Origin: CAWBRT01 sp050015355
Lineage (GTDB): Bacteria; Acidobacteriota; Terriglobia; Terriglobales; Acidobacteriaceae
DNA: 64,000 nucleotides
Assembly (NCBI GenBank): GCA_050015355.1
Contig: JBEKBO010000005.1
Location: forward strand, 23,581-87,580
Direction of reading: 5' to 3'
In this document: positions 26,008-35,947 of the stretch, in pieces
Layout: the number at the start of each line of letters is the position of its first letter
Numbering within the stretch: position 1 is the first letter of the stretch
Program-made: the position numbers and the translations under genes
The notes under the pieces: generated by a model
Told to the model about the DNA's origin: nothing
Databases searched by the model: none
The model's input: the letters and a program-made list of their open reading frames with translations, nothing else

Positions 26008-26286
26008 GGGAACATCCTCCGCGCTTTCTTCAGGTGTTTTGATTCCCTGAATAGCTGGAAAGTTTGCTTGTGAGAACGTGAATTCCTTTTTTTGCCAAAA
26101 CGGGACATTATTTCTACCCGCAGTCGGAATCTGGAGTCCCAGTTAGAGCAGGTTGGTGCCCCTGATAGGAATTTTGTCCCTAGAACCTGAGCTGCGGAAA
26201 CAGCCGTTCGCGCCATAACTGCATCGGAACAATAGTCAGCTACTTTGCGGGCAGTCCCCCCGCGAACGCACAACCGAGTGTCCCAA
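26008..26286. promoter_or_regulatory. Divergent intergenic region between two envelope/polysaccharide operons
   Basis: About 280 bases without a gene, AT-richer than its flanks, separating outward-facing operons; both promoters should be here. I could not pick a convincing -35/-10 or -24/-12 pair on either strand. Confidence 0.4.
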
Positions 26287-29200
26287 GTGAAAAAAAGCTC
26301 GAGCTTTTTGATCTGTTCCCTGCTTGCAGTTTGCTCTGCCGCTTTGGCTTCGGCGCAGACATTTGAAATTGGAGGCGAACAGCAGCAGCACGCGAATACG
26401 CCGTCCAACGAGAACACTAGGACAAACGTGAGGTCTGAGCAGAAGAACGCCAAGCCCGACCAAGGCCCGGGCGGCCAGTTGGGATGGGGCAGCAGCATCG
26501 AGGTCGGCCGCAACGCCAGGGCTGCCGAAGATGCGCTACTGCACGGAAACCCGGCGGCCGCCGCCGACTTCGCGGCACGCGCCGTCAAGGCCGCTCCGCA
26601 GGATGCAAAGCTCTGGTTTCTTCTGGGATACACCTCGCGTTTGGCCGGACGGTTCGCTCAGTCGTTGCAAGCCTATGACGAAGGTCTGCGGTTGAAGCCC
26701 GGAGAGTTGGATGGACTGTCGGGAAAGGCGCAGACCTATGCCCGCATGGGCCGTACAGACGACGCCAAGAAGCTGCTTCTGCAAGTTATCAACGCCGACC
26801 CACGCCGCGAAAACGATCTGCTGATGGCTGGCGAGTTGTTCATCCGCTCGAACGACCTGCAGACAGGAATCAGGCTGCTGGCGCGCGCCGAGGCCATTCA
26901 TCCGACGTCGCATGCGGAATTGATGATGGCGGTCGCTTACTTAAAACTGAAGCAACCGGAGCGTGCGCGGCAGTTGCTGGATCAGGCGAAAATGCGCGAC
27001 CCGCACAATCCCATGGTGTTTCGCGCCGTCGCCAACTACTACCGCGAAGAGCACGATTACAAGGCCGCGATTTCGACCTTGAGGAACTCTCCGGTGTTCA
27101 ACAGCGACGTGCTGGCCGATCTCGGTTACAGCTACGAACTGAACGGAGACAAGCAGGAAGCCGCCGACTCCTATGCCAAGGCCGCCAAACTGGCTCCAAA
27201 CCAGATTGGCCTGCAACTGAGCGCGGCGGCCGCTTTTATGCGCCTTGGCCAGCTCGACAGAACGCGTGAATACCTTGGCCATGCGGAAATTCTGGATGCC
27301 AATTATTACCGGTTGCACGCCTTGCGGGCGCAGCTTGCGAAGGCGGAGGAACGCAACCAGGACGCCGTCCGCGAGTACAACGCGGCGATTGCGAACCTGC
27401 CGGCGGGCGTTCCCCCGGAAGGGCAGCTCTACCCGATTCAACTGCGGCTGAACCTGTCGGAGCTTTACCGCGACGCGGGTGACGACCTGAACGCGCGCCG
27501 CCAGATCGCGGTTGCCGAGCAAATGATGGATCAGTTGCACATCGAGGGCACCGCGAGGGCCGAGTTCCTGCGTGTCCGGGCGGCCGTAAGAACCGCCGGT
27601 CAGGATTACAGCGGCGCCGAAGCCGACTTGAAGCAGGCGGCGAAACTCGATCCGGAGAATCTGAACATTACGCTGCAATATGCCGCACTGCTCTGGAAGA
27701 TGGACCGCAAGCAGGAGTCGCGGGCGACGTATTCGGGCGTGCTGCAAAAGGACCCGCGGAACCGCCTGGCGATGGAAGGCTTGGGCTACCTGGCGCGCGA
27801 CGAAGGCGACACCAAGACCGCCGAGAAATTTTTTGATCAGTACGCTAGCGAATATCCGGACGACTACGTGCCGTTTCTCGCGCTTGGCGACCTGTACACG
27901 GCGACGCGTGAGTTCGCCAAGGCGGAGCTGAATTACCAGAAGGCGCACAAGCTGGCGCCGGCCAACGCCATCGTGGTCGCCAACGGAGCAAATGCCGCGA
28001 TCGAAGCGCGGCAAATATCTCTGGCTGGCGAGTGGATTGCGCGCGCCAACGGGAAAATGCTGGACGACCCTCGCGTCATGCGGGAAACCGAGCGCTACTT
28101 GTTCCACAGCGGCAAGTACCTCGAATCGGCACAACTTGGTTATAAGGTGATCCAGCAGCTTCCCAAGGATCGCAACGCGTCCGTCTATCTTGGCTACGAC
28201 TTATACAACCTTGGACGCTTCGATGACGTGCTCGGCCTCGTCGAGCAGTACGAAAACATTTTGCCGAAGGAAGGCAATTTCCCCCTGCTCGCCGGACACG
28301 TGCACAAGCAAAATCAGTTGCTGGGCGAAGCAGTCGACGATTACACGCGCGCGATCGAGCGCGATCCGAACATGGTCGACGCTTACGTCAACCGCGGGTA
28401 CGTGCGCAATGACATGCAGAACGCCGAGGATGCGGTCAAGGACTTCGAAACGGCGCTGCGGCTCTCGCCTAATAGTGGCGTGGCGCACCTCGGCATGTCG
28501 TTCTCGCAACTGGAGCTGCACCACGGACGCATTGCGCTCGAGCAGGTGGAACTCGCCGAGAAGCAGTTGGGCGAGTCTGGGGCCACGCACCTGGCGCGGG
28601 CCACGGCATTTCGCCAGCAACGGCTATTGCGCCCGGCCGAACGCGAATATCTCGCCGCCCTCAAGTTCGCCCCCGACGACCTGAAGCTGCACCTGGGCCT
28701 GGCCGATACGCAAGACCGCCAACGACGCTACCAGGACGCGATTCACACCCTCAACGACGCGCTGCGTCTCTCGCCCGACGATCCGCTGATCTACGCCTCG
28801 CTGGCGCATGCCTACGCCGAGTTGCACGACCGCGAACGGACGCTGCAGTACGTCGCCGCAGCGGAGAAACTGAGTCCCGATCAGTCGGCGATTCTGCTGA
28901 ACACCGGCGACGCGCTGCTCACGCTGGGAGATCGCCAAGCTGCCATGGAGCGGTTCACGCGCGCGCTGCAAGCACCTGATGGCAACCGGGTGGAAGCGCG
29001 CCTGGCAATCGCACGGCTGTTCGGGCGCCAAGGAAAAAATGACGACGCCCGCCAGCAGATCTCACTGTCCCTGGCCGAAGCGCGCATAGGGGAAGCCGAG
29101 CCGGTCTCGGCCGACAACCTGATCGAAGCCGGCAACCTGCTGCTCGCGATGAATGATTTCGATCTCGCGTCCAGGTATTTCCAGCGTGCCAAGACGGCCG

Positions 29201-30522
29201 GTGCAGCCGACGAGGTGGTCGCGCTCGGCATGGCCAACACTTTTGTCGCTCAGGGACAGACGGAGCAGGCGCAGAACGCATTGGCCGCCATCGGAAACCC
29301 TGAAACTTTCAAGGACAATTACGACTATTCGCTGACGATGGGCAACATCTACCGCCAGCGGCATGATAACAGCCGGGCCATGCTTGCTTTTGCTCATGCC
29401 AGCGAACTGGGCGGCGGCGATGAAATTGCGCAGCGCTCCATGCAGGAGACGGCGGGGCAAGAGGGCATACGGGTAACCCAAAAAATCACTGTCGATAGTG
29501 ATTTCGACATGCACGGCCTGGTGGATGACTCCACGGTTTACCAACTGAACGCGCTCGCCAACGGGGCCGGCCCAACCAACCTGCCGGGGCCCTTCAACTC
29601 GCTGGAGACCGTCTGGACCAATGGTTTTCGCGTTCACCAGGAAGGCATGCCGTTAATCAGCGGCTTTTTCCAGGTGCGCAATGCGCGCGGTCAGTTTGCC
29701 TTTCCCAATGAGGGGCTGATTTTCAACCGCGATACCTACGACTACAACTTCAATGGTGCTTTGAATCCGGTTCTGCACATCGGACGAAACACGATTGCAT
29801 TCAACTCTGGAATTCAGTTCACGTTGCGGCGCGACCAGGAGTCGCCGGTGCAGATGAACCAGAACTTGTTCCGGGAGTTCGCCTACTTCTCCTCCAACTC
29901 GTTCGGAAACTGGCTGGCGGTGCAAGGCAGCGCTTTTCACGAGTCCGGACCTTTTTTGGACCAGAATCTCAGCTCCAGCGAAGTCGGCGCGCGCATCCAA
30001 TTCACGGTCGGGCGGCCCTGGGGACACACGCAGTTGATCACGGCATACTCGGTCCGCGACCTGACGTTCAGCCCCCTGATCCGCGAGTTCTACTCGACGC
30101 TTATGTCGGGGGGTCTGCAACACCAGTTCGGAAAGAACCTAAAGGTGGCGGTTTTGGCCGACTACATCCGGTCCTGGCGTGTGCAAGAGCCGAGTATTTT
30201 GGCAAACGGCCAGGTTTCCTGGTTTGCGCAGACACTCAGGCCGGCTGGCGAAGTGCAATACAAAGTCAACAACCGGTGGAGCGCCGATGCCAACTTTTCG
30301 CTCTCGCGTGGTCAAGGATTTCATTCGTATGACAACGTGCAGAACAGTTTTTTCATCTCTTATACAAAACCAATTCGCCGCTCAATGGAAGATGTGGGCG
30401 GCTCGGTTCCGGTCGAGTATCCACTTCGATTCTCTTTCGGAATTGAAACTGCGGACTATTTCAATTTCACTGGCCACGGCCAGACCATCCTCCGTCCATT
30501 GGTGCGTCTGACGGTGTTTTAG
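26287..30522 (+). CDS. Giant TPR protein with C-terminal outer-membrane barrel, exopolysaccharide exporter-like
   Basis: About 1411 residues from GTG 26287; a TTG at 26245 is an alternative. Signal peptide (KKSSSFLICSLLAVCSAALA), a Gln/Asn-rich linker, then TPR units from about residue 75 to 1050 (LGYTSRLAGRFAQSLQAYDE; AYVNRGYVRNDMQNAEDAVK). The last ~350 residues lack TPRs and show beta-barrel phrasing (NPVLHIGRNTIAFNSGIQFT; SSSEVGARIQFTVGRPWGHT), ending in a phenylalanine. A periplasmic TPR scaffold fused to an outer-membrane pore is the arrangement of PelB, BcsC and PgaA, which export polysaccharides. It heads a plus-strand operon with a GT4 and a flippase. Sequence similarity to any one of those exporters is not obvious by eye. 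Confidence 0.85.
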   Translation: MKKSSSFLICSLLAVCSAALASAQTFEIGGEQQQHANTPSNENTRTNVRSEQKNAKPDQGPGGQLGWGSSIEVGRNARAAEDALLHGNPAAAADFAARAVKAAPQDAKLWFLLGYTSRLAGRFAQSLQAYDEGLRLKPGELDGLSGKAQTYARMGRTDDAKKLLLQVINADPRRENDLLMAGELFIRSNDLQTGIRLLARAEAIHPTSHAELMMAVAYLKLKQPERARQLLDQAKMRDPHNPMVFRAVANYYREEHDYKAAISTLRNSPVFNSDVLADLGYSYELNGDKQEAADSYAKAAKLAPNQIGLQLSAAAAFMRLGQLDRTREYLGHAEILDANYYRLHALRAQLAKAEERNQDAVREYNAAIANLPAGVPPEGQLYPIQLRLNLSELYRDAGDDLNARRQIAVAEQMMDQLHIEGTARAEFLRVRAAVRTAGQDYSGAEADLKQAAKLDPENLNITLQYAALLWKMDRKQESRATYSGVLQKDPRNRLAMEGLGYLARDEGDTKTAEKFFDQYASEYPDDYVPFLALGDLYTATREFAKAELNYQKAHKLAPANAIVVANGANAAIEARQISLAGEWIARANGKMLDDPRVMRETERYLFHSGKYLESAQLGYKVIQQLPKDRNASVYLGYDLYNLGRFDDVLGLVEQYENILPKEGNFPLLAGHVHKQNQLLGEAVDDYTRAIERDPNMVDAYVNRGYVRNDMQNAEDAVKDFETALRLSPNSGVAHLGMSFSQLELHHGRIALEQVELAEKQLGESGATHLARATAFRQQRLLRPAEREYLAALKFAPDDLKLHLGLADTQDRQRRYQDAIHTLNDALRLSPDDPLIYASLAHAYAELHDRERTLQYVAAAEKLSPDQSAILLNTGDALLTLGDRQAAMERFTRALQAPDGNRVEARLAIARLFGRQGKNDDARQQISLSLAEARIGEAEPVSADNLIEAGNLLLAMNDFDLASRYFQRAKTAGAADEVVALGMANTFVAQGQTEQAQNALAAIGNPETFKDNYDYSLTMGNIYRQRHDNSRAMLAFAHASELGGGDEIAQRSMQETAGQEGIRVTQKITVDSDFDMHGLVDDSTVYQLNALANGAGPTNLPGPFNSLETVWTNGFRVHQEGMPLISGFFQVRNARGQFAFPNEGLIFNRDTYDYNFNGALNPVLHIGRNTIAFNSGIQFTLRRDQESPVQMNQNLFREFAYFSSNSFGNWLAVQGSAFHESGPFLDQNLSSSEVGARIQFTVGRPWGHTQLITAYSVRDLTFSPLIREFYSTLMSGGLQHQFGKNLKVAVLADYIRSWRVQEPSILANGQVSWFAQTLRPAGEVQYKVNNRWSADANFSLSRGQGFHSYDNVQNSFFISYTKPIRRSMEDVGGSVPVEYPLRFSFGIETADYFNFTGHGQTILRPLVRLTVF

Positions 30523-30535
30523 GCCAGGGGGCCCG

Positions 30536-31786
30536 ATGAAAATCTGTCTGGTGACTGCGTTCCCGCCGAGCCGGCGGGGATTGAACGAATACGGATATCA
30601 CATAGCCAAAGAGTTGCAGCGGGATCCCCTGCTCAGTCTCACGGTGTTGGCGGACGAGCTTGATTCGCCGCAGCCCGAGGTTGAGGGATTCGACGTTGTC
30701 CGCTGCTGGTCCTTTGACAAGCTGTCGAATCCGCTCCGTCTGCTCAAAGCTATTCGTGATGTTAAGCCGGACGTGGTTTGGTTTAACTTGCTGTTCTCGA
30801 CCTTCGGAAACAGTCCCGTCGCTGCCTTTGCCGGTCTTTCGATTCCGGCCATGATGCGGCTATCCGGTTTTTACACCCACGTTACGTTGCACCACCTGAT
30901 GGATAATATCGACTTAGGGCACGCAGGCGTGCGTTTTCCCCGCGCTTACCGCGTAGCGGGACGTCTTGCCACCCGCGTGCTTCTGATGGCTAACTCGGTC
31001 TCGGTGCTTTTGCCGGCCTATCGCCGCACCTTGATGGAGAGATACGGCGGCGAAAATGTCCACTTTCGCGCGCACGGTATTCTTTCCGCCAGGCCCGAGA
31101 CGCCTGATTTTGCTCAGCGCGGCAATCCTCACCACCGCATTCTGGCGTTTGGGAAGTGGGGCACCTACAAGCGCCTTGAGTTGCTCATCGAGTCATTTGC
31201 CAAAGTGCATGAACGCATGCCTGAAGCTCGGCTCGTAATCGCCGGGTCCAATCACCCCAAAGCGCCCGGCTACGTCGAATCGGTCGCGGAGCGCTTCCGC
31301 GACAACCCTTACATCAGCTTCACAGGTTACGTGGCGGAAGAGCAGATCCCCGATCTGTTCCGCACCGCCTCGGCCATGGTCATGCCGTATTCCTCCGCCA
31401 CCGGTTCGAGCGGAGTGGCGCACATTGCCTGCGAGTACGGCGTTCCGATCATCTGCGCCGACATCCCCGACTTTCGGGAGATGGGGGACGATGAGCGGCT
31501 GGCAATTCGGTTCTACAAAACCGGGGATCCCGGTGACCTGGCCGATTGCCTTTGCAAGGTGATCGGTGACCTTCCGCTCATGCAGGAGATGGCGGAGCAG
31601 AATTTTTCGGCGGCGTTACGCATGACGATGCCGCAGATTATCCGTCAATACTTGCGCTCTTTTGACTTGCATAAACATCAGCGCTCACTGGAACCGATTT
31701 CGCGCTTTCGTCGACTCCCAGGATGGGTGCCGTCGCGTTCGGCGATCTTCCGTGCTGCAACTCCCAGGTGGACACCATGGATGTAA
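30536..31786 (+). CDS. Glycosyltransferase family 4
   Basis: 416 residues, GT-B fold. The N-terminal half starts with the usual VTAFPPSRRGLNEYGYHIAK donor/acceptor loop, and the C-terminal half has ILAFGKWGTYKRLELLIESF, RLVIAGSNHPKAPGY, FTGYVAEEQIPDLFRTASAM and the SSATGSSGVAHIACEYGVPI donor-binding block. The family transfers sugars from nucleotide-sugar donors with retention. It sits 13 bp after the exporter gene and overlaps the next gene by 10 bp, so it should act in cytoplasmic assembly of the exported glycan. The PelF-type hallmark motif is not seen. Linkage and sugar are unknown. Confidence 0.92.
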   Translation: MKICLVTAFPPSRRGLNEYGYHIAKELQRDPLLSLTVLADELDSPQPEVEGFDVVRCWSFDKLSNPLRLLKAIRDVKPDVVWFNLLFSTFGNSPVAAFAGLSIPAMMRLSGFYTHVTLHHLMDNIDLGHAGVRFPRAYRVAGRLATRVLLMANSVSVLLPAYRRTLMERYGGENVHFRAHGILSARPETPDFAQRGNPHHRILAFGKWGTYKRLELLIESFAKVHERMPEARLVIAGSNHPKAPGYVESVAERFRDNPYISFTGYVAEEQIPDLFRTASAMVMPYSSATGSSGVAHIACEYGVPIICADIPDFREMGDDERLAIRFYKTGDPGDLADCLCKVIGDLPLMQEMAEQNFSAALRMTMPQIIRQYLRSFDLHKHQRSLEPISRFRRLPGWVPSRSAIFRAATPRWTPWM

Positions 31787-32922
31787 GGGCGATTCTTTTG
31801 ATCGGGGGCAAGCCCGAAGCCTCCAGCGAGCATTTCACCGGCGTGCCGCTCGCCATGCTGGACCTGCTCGGGGCCAGTCTGCTGAACCGCGTCACGCATC
31901 GCATGCATCAGCAGGGCATCAGCTCGATTGCGGTTATCTCCGAGTATGACCAGTTTCCGGATCGCAATCTCAGCCCTGATCTTCGTTGGTTTAAAGCGGC
32001 GAACGGCCAGTTCTGGCGATTTGCCGAGGCTGTCTTCAACGATTTCGCTCAGAACGGGGCCGAGCTGATCGTGGTGTTGCGCCTCGACTCCTACGTGACT
32101 GTCGACTACGAAAAGCTGGTGCAGTTTCACCTCGACCATCACAGCCGGCTGACGCAAGCCTGCGACAACCAAGGCGAGGCGCTGGATCTGTTCGTGATCA
32201 GTGCCTCCCGGCGTAACGACGCCGCGTTCATCTTCCGCAACATCCTGGGCCGCTTCCGGGTACCGCCCGACGTCTTCTACTTGGATGACCGCCGGAATCG
32301 CCTGCAAACCATCGCGGATTTTCGCCGCCTGGCATTGGAGTCGTTCACCGGCAAAACCGGCATCGAACCACAGGGAGTGCAGATCAGGCCCGGTGTGTGG
32401 GTCGCTCCAGGCGCGCGGATTCACCGTGAGGCACGGATCGTGGCGCCGGCCTATATCGGCGCCTACGCGCGCGTTCGCGCCTTGGCGGTGGTAACTCGCG
32501 GCAGCGTCATTGAACGCAACTCGGAGATCGACTGCGGCACGGTGATAGAGAACTCCACCCTCCTGCCATTCAGCCAAGTCGGCGCCGGACTCGACGTCAG
32601 CTTTTCCGTGGTCGGATTCCGCCACATCTTTCATCTGCAACGCCGGGTGGATGTGGAGATCGCCGATGAAAGGCTGATCGACATGGCTTCCACCAGCGCT
32701 ACGGTCAGGGCGCTGAGCGACATGTTTAGTCTGGCTCTGTATATGCCGAAAGCTTTGCTTTCGAACCTGCGCGAAAAGAAAAGGGAAATCCCGGCCACCT
32801 TGCCCAAGGCAATCCAGGCGGCCCCGCCTTCCCTCTCGACCGCTGCGGCCGAGCATCAAGAGCGCGCCGATCGTCATTTTGCACCCGAGTTGATGGCAGC
32901 GAGGAGATATGGAAACGAGTAG
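31777..32922 (+). CDS. Nucleotidyltransferase-like protein with left-handed beta-helix
   Basis: About 381 residues from ATG 31777 (AGGTGG just upstream). The N-terminal ~200 residues resemble sugar-nucleotidyltransferases (IPP-type HFTGVPLAMLDLLGASLLNR; LIVVLRLDSYVTVDYEKLVQ), but the G-x-G-x-R-L nucleotide loop is replaced by LLIGGKPEASSEHF, so catalysis may be lost. Residues about 205-300 form a hexapeptide-like beta-helix (VWVAPGARIHREARIVAPAY; SVIERNSEIDCGTVIENSTL), as in GlmU or GMPP proteins. It overlaps the GT4 gene by 10 bp and the STAS gene by 14 bp. It may regulate or supply a sugar nucleotide for the polymer. Confidence 0.8.
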   Translation: MDVRAILLIGGKPEASSEHFTGVPLAMLDLLGASLLNRVTHRMHQQGISSIAVISEYDQFPDRNLSPDLRWFKAANGQFWRFAEAVFNDFAQNGAELIVVLRLDSYVTVDYEKLVQFHLDHHSRLTQACDNQGEALDLFVISASRRNDAAFIFRNILGRFRVPPDVFYLDDRRNRLQTIADFRRLALESFTGKTGIEPQGVQIRPGVWVAPGARIHREARIVAPAYIGAYARVRALAVVTRGSVIERNSEIDCGTVIENSTLLPFSQVGAGLDVSFSVVGFRHIFHLQRRVDVEIADERLIDMASTSATVRALSDMFSLALYMPKALLSNLREKKREIPATLPKAIQAAPPSLSTAAAEHQERADRHFAPELMAARRYGNE

Positions 32923-33358
32923 ACCGGTAGTGGTGAAGCGAGTTCCCGAACGAGTCAACCTGAAAGAGGCCCGCAAGTTCCTGCGCGCGGTCGAACCGAT
33001 ATTGCAGTCTGACCGGCCGCAGGTGGTTCTTGATCTTTCCAACGTGCGGCAACTGGATTCAGCGGGCGTCGACATGCTGCTCCACTGCATGAGCGAAGCG
33101 ATGAAGCGCGATGGGGACGTAAAGCTGGCCGCCCCTTCGGCGGAAGCCATGGTCGTCCTCGAGTTGACCCGCACCGGGCGGCTGTTCGAGATCTACGATT
33201 CGGCAACGGATGCCACGCGAAGTTACAGCAGCTTCCTGCCCAACGTCATGCGGCAGTTTTCCGCGCCGGAAACGCCAACTATTTCATTTCCCAGCGCTGG
33301 TTCGAAAGTGACGGCGAGTCACGTTCAGCCGGGCGGAAATAACGAAAACGCGGCATGA
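32909..33358 (+). CDS. STAS-domain protein (anti-sigma-factor antagonist type)
   Basis: 149 residues. A STAS fold is clear at about residues 15-105 (PQVVLDLSNVRQLDSAGVDM), with Ser51 in LDSAGVD at the position phosphorylated in SpoIIAA-like proteins. The last 40 residues are Pro/Ser/Gly rich. Such proteins switch partner binding by serine phosphorylation. It overlaps genes on both sides (14 bp and 4 bp), so it is made together with the glycan enzymes and probably acts as a post-translational switch on them rather than on a sigma factor; no kinase or phosphatase partner is in the operon. Confidence 0.88.
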   Translation: METSRPVVVKRVPERVNLKEARKFLRAVEPILQSDRPQVVLDLSNVRQLDSAGVDMLLHCMSEAMKRDGDVKLAAPSAEAMVVLELTRTGRLFEIYDSATDATRSYSSFLPNVMRQFSAPETPTISFPSAGSKVTASHVQPGGNNENAA

Positions 33359-34662
33359 GTTCCAAGCAACACGCCGTATTCGAGTGGGCGGAGCGCCAGG
33401 CGGGCTTCGCAGACCGGTTGCTGCACTCCCGGCAATCACGCGGCCTGGTATTGTCCGGCAGTGTGATCATGCTGGTGGGTTCGGGCTTCGTGAGCCTGGC
33501 GAATTTCGGCTACAACATCAGTGTCGCTCACCTGTTGGGGCCCGGGGACTTCAGTCACGCGGCGGCGGCGGTTACGCTGCTCATGCTCGCCTCCTGCATC
33601 AACTTGGCGTTTCAGCTTGTTGCGGCCAAATTCATCGCGCGTAACCAGCAAGCAGGCGGCCGCGCCGCCGTCTACCGGACGCTGATGCGCCAAGCCTGGA
33701 GCGTGGGACTGGGCCTCTGTGTCGCGCTGCTGCTGTTGAGCGAGCCAATCTCTCACTACCTGCGCCTGCCGTCCAAGCGGCTGATCGAGGTGCTTGCGCT
33801 TGGGATGTTGTTTTACATCCCCCTGGGTGTGCGCCGTGGCGGAATGCAGGGCACCTGTCAATTCGTCCGCCTGAGCGTCAACCTCATCGTTGAGGCTCTG
33901 GTGAAGCTGATTGCGGCGGTTGCCTGCGTGCTGATGGGCGCCGGCGTAATGGGCGCCGTGGGAAGCATTTCGCTGTCGGTGCTCGCCGCCTATTTGCTGC
34001 CTGCCGGAGATGCCGATTTGCGCGGCAAACCCGGGCCGGGGCAGGTGGCTTCCTTCAGCGAAGGAGTGCAGGCGATCATCTTCTTTATCGGCCAAGTCAT
34101 CATCAGCAATATCGATATCCTGATGGTGAAGCACTACTTTGCCCCGCGCGATGCCGGCTTATACGCCGCTGTCGCCCTGGTCGGACGCCTTCTCTATTTC
34201 GCCACCTGGTCGGTGACCACCGCCATGTTCCCGGTTTCCGCCGGTGAGGCCGTGGAACGTGAAAGCCGCAAGACCGTGATTGTGCCGCTGCTGTTTGTCA
34301 CCGGTCTGTCCGTCGGTTTTGTTTTGTTGCTGGCAACATTCCCGGACCTGGTGATCGGGACGTTGTTTGGCGGCGGATTTCACCACGGAGGGATGAAGCT
34401 GCTGCTGACCATGAATGCGATCGCCACGGGCACCTATGCGCTGAGCGTTGTGCTGATCACTTACGAGATGTCGCGGCGGATCGCCAATACCGGATGGCTG
34501 CAGCTCGTGGTCAGTGGAATGGTGGTGGCGGGAGTCGCCGTCTTCCACGGCTCCCTTTTGGAAGTAATTGTCGTCCAGCAGATCTTGCGTATTCTGCTCC
34601 TTTTTGCCGTTTCCGTTCCGTTCTTTGTCCGGGGCAAGGCGAGCGTCCAGGAGGCTGTATGA
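33355..34662 (+). CDS. Polysaccharide flippase (MOP superfamily, Wzx/PST-like)
   Basis: 435 residues with about twelve membrane helices. The N-terminal GSVIMLVGSGFVSLANFGYN and VAHLLGPGDFSHAAAAVTLL segments match Wzx/PST exporters, as does the centre of the protein (VIISNIDILMVKHYFAPRDA). The family flips lipid-linked or growing glycans across the inner membrane. ATG overlaps the STAS stop by 4 bp, and its own stop overlaps the next start by 4 bp. PelG is also a flippase-like protein working with a TPR-barrel exporter, so a comparable layout is possible here. No Wzy polymerase is seen in the operon. Confidence 0.9.
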   Translation: MSSKQHAVFEWAERQAGFADRLLHSRQSRGLVLSGSVIMLVGSGFVSLANFGYNISVAHLLGPGDFSHAAAAVTLLMLASCINLAFQLVAAKFIARNQQAGGRAAVYRTLMRQAWSVGLGLCVALLLLSEPISHYLRLPSKRLIEVLALGMLFYIPLGVRRGGMQGTCQFVRLSVNLIVEALVKLIAAVACVLMGAGVMGAVGSISLSVLAAYLLPAGDADLRGKPGPGQVASFSEGVQAIIFFIGQVIISNIDILMVKHYFAPRDAGLYAAVALVGRLLYFATWSVTTAMFPVSAGEAVERESRKTVIVPLLFVTGLSVGFVLLLATFPDLVIGTLFGGGFHHGGMKLLLTMNAIATGTYALSVVLITYEMSRRIANTGWLQLVVSGMVVAGVAVFHGSLLEVIVVQQILRILLLFAVSVPFFVRGKASVQEAV

Positions 34663-35408
34663 AGAAACTTTGGCGAGTCACCGAGTCGGACGCCGTCGCC
34701 GAGTTCCTCAAGAACGAGTTTTACCGGGATGAATTTCATCGTGACCGGGAGAACTTCGAACACGTCGTCATGCACGCCGATATCGCGAACGAGGCTGAGA
34801 ACGCACTGCGCAGAGCCCTGCTGTTTCGCCGCCGCGGCCACATGTGGCGCGAGCTGCCGGCAGACACGCAGTGGTGGGAAGTCAGCATTGAGCCGGGCGA
34901 TCTCGAACTGTTGCGCGTTTTTCCCCGCGCCCAGTGGCGCCGGATCGCGTCCGGCAGTTTCCTGTTGGAAAAGATCGTTGAGCGCATTCGCAATAAGAAG
35001 TTTTCCGGCCGCACTCGCGAGTTCATCTCGAAGGTGCAGGCTCTGAGTTACCGTTTGCGCACTGACCAGACCCGCAGTTGCGTGCTGCTGATCGGAATCG
35101 ACGAAAGTTCGCCGTTCACCATTCTGGAGGGTAATCATCGCCTCACTGCCGCGCTGTTGGCGGATGGAACGCTCCTCCCGAACCGATTCCGGGTGCTGTG
35201 CGGTTTTTCCGCCAGGATGTCCGAGTCGTGCTGGTACGAAACGAATGTGGCTAATCTATGGCGGTATGCCAAGAATCGAATGCGAAACCTGGTGTACGAC
35301 AAAGATGCCGACACAGAGCGCGCCCTGAAAGATACCCGTAAAGAGTGTGCGGCCGACCCCATGGAAGGTGCGTTGTCAGGCCGCAAGGTGGTCCCAGGAT
35401 CGAAGTAA
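34659..35408 (+). CDS. ParB/sulfiredoxin-fold-like protein of unknown function
   Basis: 249 residues from ATG 34659, overlapping the flippase stop by 4 bp. Helical, highly charged N-terminal half; near residue 155-165 the phrase FTILEGNHRLTAALLADGTL resembles the GxHR core of ParB-type nucleotide-binding domains. There is no helix-turn-helix typical of plasmid ParB, and no signal peptide or membrane helix. Translational coupling to the flippase argues for a role in the glycan system, for example as a small-molecule kinase or nucleotide switch. I do not recognise a named family. Confidence 0.75.
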   Translation: MKKLWRVTESDAVAEFLKNEFYRDEFHRDRENFEHVVMHADIANEAENALRRALLFRRRGHMWRELPADTQWWEVSIEPGDLELLRVFPRAQWRRIASGSFLLEKIVERIRNKKFSGRTREFISKVQALSYRLRTDQTRSCVLLIGIDESSPFTILEGNHRLTAALLADGTLLPNRFRVLCGFSARMSESCWYETNVANLWRYAKNRMRNLVYDKDADTERALKDTRKECAADPMEGALSGRKVVPGSK

Positions 35409-35441
35409 CAAACCCCGCCGGATGGCAGAAGAGAGTTCCCT

Positions 35442-35945
35442 ATGAAACTGCAAATTGCCGTGACAAAGGCCCTGATTCTCGCAGTTGGATTCGCGCTCTG
35501 TGGCGCGCCAGAACTGCTGCACGCGTGGCAACAGCCGCAATCCGAGCCGGCCCCCGTCATCAACGGCACGACCGTTAACCCCTCGCAGGGTCCGCTGGCG
35601 CCGGTTCCGGCGCCGGAAACGCAGCCGGCGCCCTCTCAGCAGAACCAGCCCGCGTCGACGCCGGCGCCTTCAACAGAGTTGTCGCAGCGCCCGAGTCAGC
35701 AGCCTTCGACGGTTATCACGGAACCCCTGGGAACGGCGACTGCCGAGGGTGTCCCCACGAACGGCGGCGGAGCTTCGCGTCCGGCTGGAACGGCTATTGC
35801 CGGCGCCAAGCAGCACCAGATGCGCTCGCTGTTTTTGAAACTTGGGGCCGTGGCTGCCGCTGGCGTGGCAATCGGAGCCGTAGCAGGGTTGTCGAAAGGA
35901 ACTCCCAGCACCGCACCGGGCAGCACGCGTGCTGCTGCTCGCTAA
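35442..35945 (+). CDS. Exported proline-rich protein
   Basis: 167 residues: signal peptide (KALILAVGFALCGAPELLHA), a Pro/Gln/Ser/Thr-rich low-complexity region (about 30-125) and a short hydrophobic, Gly/Ala-rich stretch (LGAVAAAGVAIGAVAGLS) near the C-terminus. No family recognised. The extended proline-rich part could span periplasm or peptidoglycan, with the hydrophobic tail in a membrane. It lies 33 bp after the ParB-like gene in the same operon. The ribosome site is weak. Confidence 0.72.
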   Translation: MKLQIAVTKALILAVGFALCGAPELLHAWQQPQSEPAPVINGTTVNPSQGPLAPVPAPETQPAPSQQNQPASTPAPSTELSQRPSQQPSTVITEPLGTATAEGVPTNGGGASRPAGTAIAGAKQHQMRSLFLKLGAVAAAGVAIGAVAGLSKGTPSTAPGSTRAAAR

Positions 35946-35947
35946 AG

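Noticed and set aside
30536..31786. GT4 gene as pelF of a Pel polysaccharide operon
   Set aside because: The PelF hallmark motif is not seen, and pelA, pelD and pelE equivalents are absent, so only a Pel-like layout is claimed.
31678..33174. 498-codon open frame on the minus strand
   Set aside because: Antisense to the nucleotidyltransferase-like and STAS genes, with no recognisable motifs; the plus-strand frames have overlaps and motifs expected of real genes.
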